Notes under the pieces: generated by a model
The model's input: only the letters and a program-made list of their open reading frames with translations
Databases searched by the model: none
Told to the model about the DNA's origin: nothing
Translations under genes and position numbers: made by a program
Part shown: in pieces, positions 27,625 to 37,672 of the stretch
How the letters are laid out: each line of letters begins with the position of its first letter
Numbering within the stretch: position 1 is the stretch's first letter
From: Gammaproteobacteria bacterium
GTDB lineage: Bacteria > Pseudomonadota > Gammaproteobacteria > Steroidobacterales > Steroidobacteraceae
Assembly: GCA_003164785.1 (NCBI GenBank)
Contig: PLUE01000069.1
Span: 434,001-498,000 of the forward strand
Length of the DNA stretch: 64,000 nucleotides
Direction of reading: 5' to 3'

Positions 27625-29052
27625 TCATCCCGCCAGTCCCTGCTGCGTGAGGCAGACCGGCACCGCGGAGTTGATGAGCAGGGCCTTGCGCTTCAAGTAA
27701 CGCTGGATTCCCGAGCGTTTTCCGCCGAGGCCGGAAAAGCCGAAGGAATCCGCCTCGGCGGCCCCGGCCGCGAAGGTCAGGAAGGCGTCTTGAACCGAGA
27801 TGTTGCCGGCGTTCAGGCGCACCGCGATCGCGCGCGCTTCCTCTTCGGATCCGGCGAGCACCGCGGCGGACAACCCAAAATCCGTATCGTTCGCCAGCGC
27901 GACGGCCTGATCGGGGGTGTCGTACGCCATGACCGGGATCACCGGTCCGAAGGTCTCCTCGCGCATGATCTGCATGTCGTGCGTGACGTGGGTCAACACG
28001 GTCGGGTGCATGTAGAGACCGCCGTCGAGCGTGAAGCTCTTGCCGCCGCAGCGGATCACGGCCCCCTTGGCGAGGGCGTCGGTCAGATGCGCATCGACGA
28101 TTTGCGCCTGACGCGCAAAGATGAAGGGCCCGAGACTTCCCTCGAGCGGCCTTGGATGATTGACGCGGACCAGCGCGCAGCGGTCGACCAGCGCGTCCAC
28201 GAACCGGTCGTGGATCGGCCGCTCGACATACACCCGCTCGATCGAGAAACAGACCTGCCCGCTCGAGGTCAAGGCGCCGCGCACCGCCGCGGACACCGCA
28301 TGCTCGATGTTGGCGGTGGCCGTGATGATGAGTGGATCCTTGCCGCCCAATTCGAGTTCGCACGGAATGAGCCGGCGCGCGCAGGCTTCGGCCACGCGCC
28401 GGCCGTTGGGAACCGAACCGGTGAACGAGACGAGATCCACGGTGTCGACCACCGCCGCACCGGTCGCACCGTCACCAAGAACGAAATCGAACACGGCAGC
28501 CAGTTCCGGAACCTCGGCAACGCTCGCCCGCAGCGGCGCGCTGAACCGCGGTGTGACCTCCGAGGGTTTGACCAAGACCGCGCTGCCTGCGACCAGCGGC
28601 GGTATCGCGTGCAGCATCGACAACATGGTGGGCGCGTTCCAGGGAGCGATCACACCGACCAGCGGATATGCCTGCAGCACGCTCTCGTAGCGTATGTGGG
28701 GCATGGCGGGGGAAACTCCGGATCGCAGCGCCGCCTGAAGTTGGGCCGGTGCCGCCGCACAGGTGCCGCGGATGACACCGACAGTCATCTGCACCGAGAT
28801 GCGCGAGACCGCGCCATAACCGGTGTCGCGCGAATCGGCCTCGATGATGGCCGCGGCATGGCGCTGCAGGGATTCGGCCCAGCGGTGCATCACGGCGATT
28901 CGGCCGTTCAATCCGAGGGCCTCCCATGCCGGCTGACCCGCTCGCAGTCGTCCTGCCCTGGCTGCCACCGCAGCGGCATCCGCCGCCTCGAAGGAGAACT
29001 CGGTGTTCCCGCTGCGTGGATCCCTGACGTCGATTCGAGCCGCATCAGCCAT
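27625..29052 (-). CDS. NAD(P)-dependent aldehyde dehydrogenase
   Basis: 475 residues from ATG 29052, which has GGAGGGG just upstream. Catalytic features are present: PWNAPTMLSMLHAIPPLVAG, the glutamate in LELGGKDPLII, and the nucleophile Cys in TSSGQVCFSIERVYV. The closing NDTDFGLSAAVLAGSEEEA is usual. It oxidises an aldehyde, probably one produced by the zinc alcohol dehydrogenase two genes on. It is the first gene of its minus-strand operon and is divergent from the TonB receptor gene. Confidence 0.93.
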   Translation of the reverse strand: MADAARIDVRDPRSGNTEFSFEAADAAAVAARAGRLRAGQPAWEALGLNGRIAVMHRWAESLQRHAAAIIEADSRDTGYGAVSRISVQMTVGVIRGTCAAAPAQLQAALRSGVSPAMPHIRYESVLQAYPLVGVIAPWNAPTMLSMLHAIPPLVAGSAVLVKPSEVTPRFSAPLRASVAEVPELAAVFDFVLGDGATGAAVVDTVDLVSFTGSVPNGRRVAEACARRLIPCELELGGKDPLIITATANIEHAVSAAVRGALTSSGQVCFSIERVYVERPIHDRFVDALVDRCALVRVNHPRPLEGSLGPFIFARQAQIVDAHLTDALAKGAVIRCGGKSFTLDGGLYMHPTVLTHVTHDMQIMREETFGPVIPVMAYDTPDQAVALANDTDFGLSAAVLAGSEEEARAIAVRLNAGNISVQDAFLTFAAGAAEADSFGFSGLGGKRSGIQRYLKRKALLINSAVPVCLTQQGLAG

Positions 29053-29368
29053 CTGCCCCTCCTGCAATTTTGGGCCGCCGAATGCACCCGGGTCGGTGCA
29101 CTATGAGGATGTCGCATCATATGCCACACGTCAGTATTTTTGCCATCACGATCAACGAATTTCTCGTGATGGCCGAATATTCACGGGAAAAACAGGGTAT
29201 GAAGCGAGACCATCCTGGCGCGAGGCGCGGAGGGCGGGCTCTTGCCAGGCCGCAGAGGTTTGTATTATACGTACGACGTACTGATTGAACGGCCTGCCGT
29301 GCGGCGCTCGGCGGCGGCCGGATTAAAAAATAACATCGGGGCGCGATTGGCAGCGGGAGTACCTGAAC
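29053..29368. other. Divergent promoter region, ALDH operon / TonB receptor
   Basis: No gene is visible in this 316-bp stretch. It has an AT-rich core with TGTATTATAC followed by GTACGACGTAC (29261-29281), which overlaps likely -10 sequences and contains GTAC inverted arms. The same TGTATTAT core occurs in two other promoter regions of the window (see findings). A second AT-rich patch, TTAAAAAATAAC near 29322, precedes the receptor gene. Confidence 0.45.
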
Positions 29369-31669
29369 ATGGCAAGATCATCCCCAGCATCGGGACGTAG
29401 CAGCTTTCTCATCGCGGCGGCCACCTGCGTCATCACGCTGCCCGCATTCGGGCAGGCGTCGCAGCCGGCCACGGCGCAACCCGCCGCGCCGGCCGGCGCG
29501 GCCGACTCCGGACTGCAGGAGATCATCGTCACCGCCCAACGGCGAACGGAGAATCTGCAGAAGTCCTCGCTCGCGATCCAAGTGCTCGACCAAGACGCGT
29601 TGAGCCGCGCCGGCGTCGCCCAGGCACGCGACTTGAACGAAGTGGTGCCCGGACTGCAGATCGCGTTCGGCGGCAACGAAACCCAGACCTTCATCCGCGG
29701 CATCGGCGATTTCTCGAGCACGGGATTCGGCCAGTCGGCGGTCGCGTTCAACACCAACGGGGTTTACATCGCGGACCAGGCCTCGGTGGGTCCGATCTTC
29801 TACGACACCGCCCGCGTCGAAGTGTTGAAGGGGCCGCAGGGAACGCTGTATGGGCGCAATGCGACCGCGGGTGCGATCAACGTGATCGCCAATCCGCCCG
29901 CCGACGCCTTTGGCGGCTACGTCACCGCGGAAGGCGGCAACTATGGCTTGCAGCGTTACGTGGCGGCGATCAATGCGCCGCTGACGGACACGCTGTCCGT
30001 CCGTGCGGCCGGGCAGTATGTGGGTCGCGACGGCTACCTGTCCGACGGCACGGATGACGATCAGCAGAAGGGCGGCCGCTTCCAAGTGCTCTGGAAGCCC
30101 ATGGAAGGGTTCTCCGCGCTGCTCGTCGCCGATTACGAACACCTGGGCGGCGTGGGGCCGGGCGCCGTTCTGCTGCCCCGTCAGCCGGGCACGGGGCCGT
30201 TCACCGGGGCGATCAATCCGATCAACAACGCGGCGCTGCTGGCGGCCGCCGATGTGCCGCCGTTTCTGGTGGCGACGCCGGGGTCGGGTCCCCGCCCGAC
30301 ACCGGTGGATTCCACCGGGCTGAACCAGGACGGGCACCGCAGCGATACCCAGCGCAACCTCAGCGGTGAATTCAACTACGATCTGGGCTTCGCCACGCTG
30401 ACGTTCATACCGGCGCTGCGCACTTCGACGGACACCTACTTCGGGTACGAACCCGGGTTTCCGTTCGGCGACATCGAAAATGTCCGCGAGGAAAGCTACG
30501 AATTGCGGCTCGCGAAGGACAGCAGCATCGTCAAATGGGTGGGCGGGGTGTATTTCTTCGACGACCACCAGAGCATCAATCAGTTCGCGACCATCAGCGT
30601 GTTCGTCCCCTCCCTCAACACCCAACTGGACGATGCCCTGGTGACCAAGAGCTACGCCGGATTCGGCCAGGCCACGGTCAGCATCGCGGATCCCTTCCGG
30701 TTGATCGGAGGCCTGCGCTATACGCACGAAGAGAAGACACTCGATGGAACCCGCACCCAGGTGCCGCTGGGCCCCGACATCGTCACGCCGCTGAATTCCA
30801 GCGTGGACTTCAATGCCGTGAATTTCAAGGCGGGCGTCGAGTATGATCTGACCGACATCAACATGCTGTATGCCACGGTGAGCACCGGCTTCAAGGCCGG
30901 CGGCTTCAATACCTTTCAAACGCAAAATGGCATCAGCAATGTCTATCAGCCGGAGAAACTCACCGACTATGAAGTCGGGATGCGCAATCGCTTCTTCGAC
31001 AACCACCTGCAATTGAACGTCGAGGCATTTTACTGGAAGGACAAGGATAGCCAGCAATCGCATCTCGGCTACGATCCGGCCGGCAATCTGCAGTTCGAGA
31101 CGTTGAACGCCGCGTCCGCCAACATCTACGGCGTCGACTTCGATGTCCAGGTCAAGCCGGCCGACGCCGATACGCTGTCGCTGGTGTTGGAGTACCTCCA
31201 TACACGCTTCGAGAACTTCGATTACGCCATTCCGACCGCCAACTATTCCGCGGCGTCGGTGGGCTGCACGGCGTCGACCTCGACCACGGTCGCGGGCTAC
31301 ACCAACATCGATTGCTCGGGGAAGCCGCTGCCGCGGGCACCCGACTGGTCCGGTACCGCGGCCTATCAGCATGTGTTCGATGTCCATGCCGGAACGTTGA
31401 CGGCGGGACTCGATGCCAACTTCGCGTCCCGCCGCTATCTTGCCGTGGATTACATCCCGGTGGAGCGCGCGCCGTCGTATGTTCGCGAGAACGCCACCTT
31501 GACCTATACGGCGCCGGGCAACCGTTGGTCGCTCACGGCCTATGGCCGAAACCTGAGCAATCGGGTGGTCTACACGGGCGGCGTGGAGCAGGCGTTGGCG
31601 CCGGGCATATTCTATTCCAACATCGATGCGCCACGAACCTACGGCGGACGGGTGACGGTAAATTTTTGA
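29369..31669 (+). CDS. TonB-dependent outer-membrane receptor
   Basis: 766 residues. An N-terminal signal peptide (SFLIAAATCVITLPAFGQA) is followed by the TonB box region EIIVTAQRR, the plug domain (VVPGLQIAFGGNETQTFIRG; VLKGPQGTLYGRNATAGAIN) and a 22-strand barrel ending in the aromatic residue of GGRVTVNF. It belongs to the sphingomonad/xanthomonad-type receptor group that imports hydrophobic or siderophore-like compounds with TonB-ExbBD energy. The setting beside catabolic enzymes suggests uptake of the pathway substrate rather than iron. The gene is followed after 22 bp by a double NTF2-like gene. Confidence 0.94.
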   Translation: MARSSPASGRSSFLIAAATCVITLPAFGQASQPATAQPAAPAGAADSGLQEIIVTAQRRTENLQKSSLAIQVLDQDALSRAGVAQARDLNEVVPGLQIAFGGNETQTFIRGIGDFSSTGFGQSAVAFNTNGVYIADQASVGPIFYDTARVEVLKGPQGTLYGRNATAGAINVIANPPADAFGGYVTAEGGNYGLQRYVAAINAPLTDTLSVRAAGQYVGRDGYLSDGTDDDQQKGGRFQVLWKPMEGFSALLVADYEHLGGVGPGAVLLPRQPGTGPFTGAINPINNAALLAAADVPPFLVATPGSGPRPTPVDSTGLNQDGHRSDTQRNLSGEFNYDLGFATLTFIPALRTSTDTYFGYEPGFPFGDIENVREESYELRLAKDSSIVKWVGGVYFFDDHQSINQFATISVFVPSLNTQLDDALVTKSYAGFGQATVSIADPFRLIGGLRYTHEEKTLDGTRTQVPLGPDIVTPLNSSVDFNAVNFKAGVEYDLTDINMLYATVSTGFKAGGFNTFQTQNGISNVYQPEKLTDYEVGMRNRFFDNHLQLNVEAFYWKDKDSQQSHLGYDPAGNLQFETLNAASANIYGVDFDVQVKPADADTLSLVLEYLHTRFENFDYAIPTANYSAASVGCTASTSTTVAGYTNIDCSGKPLPRAPDWSGTAAYQHVFDVHAGTLTAGLDANFASRRYLAVDYIPVERAPSYVRENATLTYTAPGNRWSLTAYGRNLSNRVVYTGGVEQALAPGIFYSNIDAPRTYGGRVTVNF

Positions 31670-31691
31670 CGGTCACGGCCCGGGGAGCCTC

Positions 31692-32501
31692 ATGGACTAC
31701 GACAGGTACATTGCGGTCTTCAACAGCGGCGACGACGACGTGCTGGTCGATACCTTTTTTGCCGACGACATCGTGTTCACGGGCGGTACCCGCGAGCATC
31801 GCGGCAAGACGTCCTTGCGCGAGTTTCTCGCCTGGGCGCACGACGGCGTCCGTGAGGTCATGCGCCCTCAGGCCGTGTGTCGCGACGCGCGTCGCCTGTT
31901 CGTCGAGATCGACATGGATTTTAATGCGACCAAGGCTCGGGACGACTTCCCCTTCGGTGCGCTGCGGCCGGGCGACAGCATCACGGTGAAATTCTTCGTG
32001 ACCTACGACCTGGATCACGCCGGACGCATCAGACGTCTGCAGTCGATGACCTGGCCACCCGGACGTGGCGTGAGCAAGCTGCCGCGACTCGGCGGTCATC
32101 CGAGTCAGCTGGCCGCGTATCGCGCCTATGCGGCCGCATTCAGTGCGGGCGACCATGAGCGCTACAGTGCCTTTTATACGGAGGACGTGCGGCTCGAGTT
32201 GAGCACCTTGCCGCCGCTGGAGGGCTCGCGCGCCATCGTCGATTTTTACCGCTCGATGTTCAGCCAGGTGCGCGAGACCCTCACCGTCCACAAGCTCCTG
32301 GCCGACGACGGTTCCCTGTTCATCGACAGCACCAGCCGTTTCACGGCCATCGCCGATGCGCCGAATTTCGTCGTGGGTGCGCTGTCGGTCGGCGAGAGCA
32401 TCGAGGTGCGCGTATTCGTCTACTACACCCTGCGCGACGGCCTCATTTGCAACATCAAAGTCGCGCGCGCAGGAACGCCCGTCAAGCTTGCGGATCGCTG
32501 A
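31692..32501 (+). CDS. Tandem NTF2-like domain protein
   Basis: 269 residues made of two NTF2/SnoaL-like domains in one chain. The first (about 1-120) begins MDYDRYIAVFNSGDDDVLVDTFFADDIVFTGG. The second (about 138-260) begins YRAYAAAFSAGDHERYSAFYTEDVRLEL. Both end with the FPFGALRPGDSI / FVVGALSVGESI and FFVTYDL / FVYYTLRDG strands, so this is an internal duplication. NTF2-like proteins usually dimerise; here the dimer may be covalent. It follows the TonB receptor closely. Its last 20 bases overlap, on the opposite strand, the end of the CocE-like hydrolase gene. Confidence 0.8.
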   Translation: MDYDRYIAVFNSGDDDVLVDTFFADDIVFTGGTREHRGKTSLREFLAWAHDGVREVMRPQAVCRDARRLFVEIDMDFNATKARDDFPFGALRPGDSITVKFFVTYDLDHAGRIRRLQSMTWPPGRGVSKLPRLGGHPSQLAAYRAYAAAFSAGDHERYSAFYTEDVRLELSTLPPLEGSRAIVDFYRSMFSQVRETLTVHKLLADDGSLFIDSTSRFTAIADAPNFVVGALSVGESIEVRVFVYYTLRDGLICNIKVARAGTPVKLADR

Positions 32502-34194
32502 CCGGGGTGGGTTGCAGCGGGATCAACAGGTGCGAGTCGTACCGCCCGCCGGTCCACAGGACATGGGATCCCTGATTGCGGGTCTCCTCGTGGCGCGCGA
32601 AGGGAAGTCTGGGCAGTGCGTCGGTGTAGATGTCGTGGCCCTGTACGACGACCCGCAGGGTCTCGCCCTTCTCGAACTTCGTGGCCGACGGCCAGATCTC
32701 GATGTCCACCGGCACGATGTCGCCGGGCGCGAGCGGCATTTCGGCCTCGTGCGAATGCACCGGTTGCCATTCGGTGGATCGACCGGCGTCGAGCGCCCGA
32801 TGACTCACGCGCAGCCAGCCGAGCGCGACCGGGCCGTTCTCGTAGAACGCGTAAAAGGTCATGCCGACCAGCGCGCCCGTCCGGTCGAGCTTTTGCAGCG
32901 CGACGAACAAATCCGCGTCCGCGGATCCGCGCGCGTCGATCCACAGGCGCAGCTTGGCGTGGCCGGTGATCTCGGCCGGCGCAGGAAAGGTGTAATCGAA
33001 CCAGGCTCGGCCGTCGCGAGCGTCATAACCGATGGACGCCGGAGCCGCGGGCCGCCGGCGGCCGAGACGTGCCGGCGCGTCGAGCCAAAGTGGAACATAC
33101 CGCGTCTCGGCAAGCGGCCAGTGGGCCGCGAGGCGCTCGCCGGCCACGCCGGCCCGTTCGCGAATCTCCAGTCGCACCGCGGGCCACGCCGGCACCGACG
33201 TGCCGCGTTGTTTCAGGAAATGATCGAAGAATTCGCGCTGCCGGACCCTGCTCTCGGGCCGATAATAATGCGCCCACTTCTTCTGGCCGTGCACCTCGAG
33301 CCATTTCTGCCGCGACCGGATGCGCTTGAACGCTTCCAGCGTGCCGCGCGTGTGCAGGCCCTGATCGGCCCAACTGGCGACCACATAGGCCGGAGTCTCG
33401 ATAGCCTCCAACGCGATTTCCTTCGACGCCCAGTACGCATTCCATAAGGGATGTGCCCGCACGTTCGCCCAGGTGTCCTCGGTGCGACCCAGCGAAAATC
33501 GAATATTGTCCGATGCCCGCGGCGTGAATCCGGTTTCCGGTATACCGCCGTGATAGGCAAACTCGCGATACCAATCCGAGAAACCCTCCCACGGGTTGAT
33601 CGCGGCCAACGCCGGCGGTTTGAGCGGCGCGACCAGGTATTGGATGCACGCCAGGTAGGAGACGCCCGTCATGCCGACCTTGCCGTTCGACCAGGATTGT
33701 GATGCCAGCCATTCGATCGTGTCGCGACAATCCTCGGCCTCGAGCGCGCCGTTATGATGAAAGTCGCCTTCGGACAACCACGCGCCACGGGGATCGACGT
33801 ACGCCACGGCATAGCCATGCGCTCCCCAGAACACCGGATCCGGTGCCTCGAACGCCGTCAGCGGGGACAACCAATCGGGATCGACGCCGGAGGCCGGCCA
33901 GAACACGTGATTGCTGCGTCCGTGCTTACCGTAGGGACTCCACGCCAGCAGCAGAGGCAGGTCCGTCTGCCGGCCGACGGGGCGGTGAACATCCGCGTAG
34001 ATGCGGGTTCCGTCGCGCAAGGGCACGGCGATGTTGCGTTCGATGAGCAGACCCTGGGCCTCGAAGCAATGATACTCGGCGCTCGGCAGGGGCGGCTTGT
34101 TGGGCGCGGTGTGCGGATCGACACCCGGACGCATGATGAGGGCGATATCGGCGTCCTCATCCATTGGAGAAGGGAGGTGGCGACAACGCTTCAT
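32482..34194 (-). CDS. CocE/NonD-family hydrolase (peptidase S15 type)
   Basis: 570 residues. The X-Pro dipeptidyl-peptidase/CocE layout is clear: LIERNIAVPLRDGTRIYADVHRP at the start, DPRGAWLSEG, and the nucleophile elbow GMTGVSYLACIQYLVA. The C-terminal jelly-roll has GHAKLRLWIDARGSADADLF, and a late SHVLWTGGRYDSHLLIP closes it. Cocaine esterase and glutaryl acylase belong here; the general reaction is ester or amide hydrolysis. ATG 34194 and ATG 34164 are both possible starts. It overlaps the 3' end of the convergent NTF2-like gene by 20 nt. Confidence 0.87.
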   Translation of the reverse strand: MKRCRHLPSPMDEDADIALIMRPGVDPHTAPNKPPLPSAEYHCFEAQGLLIERNIAVPLRDGTRIYADVHRPVGRQTDLPLLLAWSPYGKHGRSNHVFWPASGVDPDWLSPLTAFEAPDPVFWGAHGYAVAYVDPRGAWLSEGDFHHNGALEAEDCRDTIEWLASQSWSNGKVGMTGVSYLACIQYLVAPLKPPALAAINPWEGFSDWYREFAYHGGIPETGFTPRASDNIRFSLGRTEDTWANVRAHPLWNAYWASKEIALEAIETPAYVVASWADQGLHTRGTLEAFKRIRSRQKWLEVHGQKKWAHYYRPESRVRQREFFDHFLKQRGTSVPAWPAVRLEIRERAGVAGERLAAHWPLAETRYVPLWLDAPARLGRRRPAAPASIGYDARDGRAWFDYTFPAPAEITGHAKLRLWIDARGSADADLFVALQKLDRTGALVGMTFYAFYENGPVALGWLRVSHRALDAGRSTEWQPVHSHEAEMPLAPGDIVPVDIEIWPSATKFEKGETLRVVVQGHDIYTDALPRLPFARHEETRNQGSHVLWTGGRYDSHLLIPLQPTPVSDPQA

Positions 34195-34264
34195 CGTCCA
34201 GATATTAATCAGGCACGAAAGAACGCCGGGTGGTTACCGCTTACGAATAGCACTGCGTGATTTT

Positions 34265-37200
34265 TCAAAACTTACCGCGGATGCCCGCCTTCCAGGTCAA
34301 GCCGTACGTATCGAAGTACACCGGATTCGTGGGATACCCGTTACCGCCCGGGGCGACCGGGGGATCCTTGTTGAGCAGATTGTTGATCGACGCAAACACC
34401 TGTAAGTGTTGGTTTACCGCGAAGGTGCCCGATAGGTTCACATAGGTGGCGGAGGCGACCGAGTTGTTGCTGATGCTGTTCGGGTTGGTCGTCGAATAGC
34501 CCGCTTCACCCGGAGCAATCGCTTCGCCTCCAAAAGCGGACAGGGTTTCATATTTTCCCTGCCCGATGTACCGGACCTGCACGGTCGCCGTTACCGGGCC
34601 GGTGGCGTAGGTGGTGAAAAAATTCGACTGCCAGCGCGGCGACGTATTGAAGCCGCCGAACGCAGCGGTCGGACCGGTCTGACCCGCATAATTTACCGGC
34701 GGGGAACCGAGTCCGTTGTCGACCGTCATGTTGTACAGCAATGAAGTCAACAACCGGAATTGAAGGTCGCCGTTCAGGGAATTGTTAAATTCCTGCAGCG
34801 GCAGGCGGTAGCTGGTCTCGAAGTCAACGCCTTTGGTCTCGAAGCTTCCAAGATTGACCGCGGTATTGTTGATCGACGAGATGGTGCTGAAATTACCCGG
34901 CGTTCCAAAAGTGATGCGGTCGCAGAACGCCGTCTGACCCGCATAGCAAAGGTTCACGATGTTTTGCACCCCGAGGCCAAACGGCGGGCCTGAAATGGGA
35001 TCGTGCAGAATGATCCGATACCAATCGGCGGAAAACTGGAATCTCTCGAGAGGACCCGACTTCGGGGCGAACACGAATCCGACCGTCGTCGTATCGGCTT
35101 TCTCGGGTTCGAGGTTGATGTTGCCGCCGGTCAGCGCGGTGACCACCTGACTTTGCTGGTTGACCGGATTGACGATGGTGCCAAACGGCCCACCGGCCGT
35201 GACTGCGTACGATTCGTACAACTCGCGGAAGCCTGCCGCGCGCACGTCGCGCGAACGTGTGGCACGCACTCGAAACCAGTCGGTGAGATCCCAAATGCCG
35301 CTGAACTTCCAACTGGGAATGTTATGCGTGACCGTGTCGCCGTCGTTCGAGGACCCATACGTCTCGTCCGTGTTCTTGTTATCGGTCTCGCGGATCGCCC
35401 CGTCGAACTCGACATACTTGGCCAAGGGCAGATCCTTGAGAGCCGGCACATTGATCTCTCCGTAGCCTTCCAGCACGGAGACCTTGCCCGCGTAGTCGAG
35501 GCCGTAGCCGAGAAAGTAGTCATCGTAATAGGGCTGATCTTGAAGGTCGTGGGTGACATTGGCCGTATCCTGGCGCGCCTCGGCACCGAAGGAGGCCTTC
35601 ACCGGCCCCGCACCGAAGCCGTCGAACAGGTCGCCATGCACGTTGCCCGACACGACTGCCTGTTTGAGCGTGGAGAGCTCCCGAAGAGTTCGGAACGCGT
35701 AATTCAGGGCCGCGCGATTGGCCGAGTTGCTGCCGAAGAGGTTCAGCGGGACGCACCCTGCGGCGGCCGCACTATAATTGGGTCCGGGCAGCGTCGCCGC
35801 GCAAACGATATTGCCTGTCGCCGGGTCGCGAACCGCATTCAATGCGTATTGCAGGTAGGTGCCGACGACGTTGTTGTCGAGAGCCTGGTTGTTGTTGTTC
35901 ACGCCGTATTCAAAGTATGTGTCAAACGCCCACGTCGAGGTGATCTTGCCGTTGAGCCCGCCGGTCACGCGTACGGTATCGTTGTAAGTCGCATTGCGGG
36001 CGGGATCGATGCCATTCACGTCGTAGCCCAACAATGCACCCCCCGCGGGCAGTGCGTTGGCGCCGCCGGGCTGAAATTGAGCGGGCAAATACGCGTTATT
36101 GGCCGCGATGGAACTGCTGAGGGGAACGAAGGCGCCGCTCGCGACCTCGAGCGCGATCGGACCGATGGCGCCATTGGCAACGGGATTCACCGCGTCGCTA
36201 CGCGCGTAGGAGATTTGCAGGAACGAGGTCAGAGTGTCGGTGATTTTGAAATCCACATCCGCGAGTCCCGTGTAGCGCTTGACCGCCGGCCGTAACGTGG
36301 TGCTGTCGTAGGCGCCTATACCCGCAGCGTCGGCGCCCTGACTGTACCCGAAGGTGCCTGCGCCATCGGGGTAGCTGCCGGGGTTGAAGGGAGCGGCCGC
36401 CGTGCCCGCGGCATTGAAAATGTACTGCGGTCCGAACGGCACACAGACGGGAAACGAGATGTTGCACGGCGTGAGAACGCCGGTACGGCTCTGATTGGCG
36501 AGCGTGCCGTTGGGCCCGATGATGTAATGTGGCAGTCCGTTGGGCGGAATGGCAGGGCCGCCTGGGCCTGCCGGGGCCCCGTCATACAAGGAGTTGGTGT
36601 ACATGGCCTCGCCCGACTTGCACCAGTCGCGTACCTGCGAGCACAAACCGATATCCTCCGCGTTTTCATATTCCGCACCGGCAATCAAATGGGCGCGTCC
36701 GTCGGCCAAGTCGCTGCCGTAAGCCACGGAAAAATGAGGGGTGCCGCCGTCATGGTGTGAGGTTTGACTGTAGTCGGCCTGCGCTTTGAATCCATCCAGT
36801 TTTTTGTCGAGGATGATATTGACCACGCCGGCGACGGCGTCGGACCCGTAAATGGCGGACGCGCCACCCGTGACCACTTCAGTTCTTGCCACCAGCATCG
36901 AGGGGATCAGCGTGACGTCGACGCCGCCGCCGGTGGCCGTCGGCACGACGCGCTCGGTATCGATCATGGTCAGCGTGCGCGTGCCGAAGAACGGGTTCAG
37001 ACCGCGCAGATTCGCGAGCTGTGCGCCCACGTTGAAATTACCCAGGCCGACGTTATTGGCGGCGAAGAAATTGGAGTTTTGCGGCAATTCGCCCAGTACC
37101 TCGCCGACGTTGGTCAGGGCGAGATTTTCAATGTCCTTGGAGTCCAGCACGGTAACTGGATTCGGCGTGGTGAAGGTCGAGCGCGTGATACGCGAACCGG

Positions 37201-37375
37201 TGACGACGACCTCGTCGAGAGCCGCATCCTTGCCGTCCTTAGGGAGTGGCGCAGTCTCCTGTGCCGCTGCGAGCTGGGGTGTGCTCAGTACCCCCGCGAA
37301 TGCAGCTATCCCCATCGAAGCCAGCCAAACACATCCAAGCGTCAAACCACCCGAACCGGACAGTAAAGTCTTCAT
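34265..37375 (-). CDS. Large TonB-dependent receptor (Asn-rich family)
   Basis: 1036 residues from ATG 37375, which has GGGGGAG 4 nt upstream. A signal peptide (ending near QLAAAQE) leads to the TonB box EVVVTGSRITR, and the plug has VGEVLGELPQNSNFF, RGLNPFFGTRTLTMIDTER and GGASAIYGSDAVAGVVNI. The barrel contains long Asn/Gly-rich loops and ends with a strand TWKAGIRGKF. This is the oar-like/xanthomonad receptor group typical of bacteria that take up complex organic matter. It differs clearly from the receptor at 29.4 kb. It may serve a substrate handled by the adjacent GMC and SDR genes. Confidence 0.94.
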   Translation of the reverse strand: MKTLLSGSGGLTLGCVWLASMGIAAFAGVLSTPQLAAAQETAPLPKDGKDAALDEVVVTGSRITRSTFTTPNPVTVLDSKDIENLALTNVGEVLGELPQNSNFFAANNVGLGNFNVGAQLANLRGLNPFFGTRTLTMIDTERVVPTATGGGVDVTLIPSMLVARTEVVTGGASAIYGSDAVAGVVNIILDKKLDGFKAQADYSQTSHHDGGTPHFSVAYGSDLADGRAHLIAGAEYENAEDIGLCSQVRDWCKSGEAMYTNSLYDGAPAGPGGPAIPPNGLPHYIIGPNGTLANQSRTGVLTPCNISFPVCVPFGPQYIFNAAGTAAAPFNPGSYPDGAGTFGYSQGADAAGIGAYDSTTLRPAVKRYTGLADVDFKITDTLTSFLQISYARSDAVNPVANGAIGPIALEVASGAFVPLSSSIAANNAYLPAQFQPGGANALPAGGALLGYDVNGIDPARNATYNDTVRVTGGLNGKITSTWAFDTYFEYGVNNNNQALDNNVVGTYLQYALNAVRDPATGNIVCAATLPGPNYSAAAAGCVPLNLFGSNSANRAALNYAFRTLRELSTLKQAVVSGNVHGDLFDGFGAGPVKASFGAEARQDTANVTHDLQDQPYYDDYFLGYGLDYAGKVSVLEGYGEINVPALKDLPLAKYVEFDGAIRETDNKNTDETYGSSNDGDTVTHNIPSWKFSGIWDLTDWFRVRATRSRDVRAAGFRELYESYAVTAGGPFGTIVNPVNQQSQVVTALTGGNINLEPEKADTTTVGFVFAPKSGPLERFQFSADWYRIILHDPISGPPFGLGVQNIVNLCYAGQTAFCDRITFGTPGNFSTISSINNTAVNLGSFETKGVDFETSYRLPLQEFNNSLNGDLQFRLLTSLLYNMTVDNGLGSPPVNYAGQTGPTAAFGGFNTSPRWQSNFFTTYATGPVTATVQVRYIGQGKYETLSAFGGEAIAPGEAGYSTTNPNSISNNSVASATYVNLSGTFAVNQHLQVFASINNLLNKDPPVAPGGNGYPTNPVYFDTYGLTWKAGIRGKF

Positions 37376-37672
37376 GGTGCTCCCCCGCATTTTCTTTTTT
37401 TATTCGCTGGCAGACTTTATAAACGTCTGCGTGGCCGAGTCTAAGCGCAGTTTTCAAAATCCGCAATAATTGAGAAATGCTTAAGTGGGTAATATTTTTT
37501 CCGACTCTTGCAGGTCCAAGTGCCGCGGTTGGTTACAGTCGAGGTACGGATGAGGCGCTCACAGAAACCGACGGAGTTGGAGCGGCGCAGGGCCCGGGTT
37601 TGTCTTGCGTATTGTTCAACGCGCACGTCGCGTTGCCCGCGACGGTGCTCGCAAGACGAAGAACGATCCCGG
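37376..37672. other. Intergenic region upstream of TonB receptor
   Basis: About 300 bases without a supported gene. The stretch 37390-37510 is AT-rich compared with its surroundings and should hold the receptor promoter reading leftwards. The remainder is GC-rich and separates the receptor from the stop of the GMC oxidoreductase. I see no terminator hairpin or repeat. Confidence 0.4.

Noticed and set aside
27037..29106. A 689-codon plus-strand frame
   Set aside because: It lies opposite the NTF2-like and ALDH genes and has low-complexity composition.
29378..31387. A 669-codon minus-strand frame
   Set aside because: It is antisense to the TonB receptor, whose signal, plug and barrel are unambiguous.
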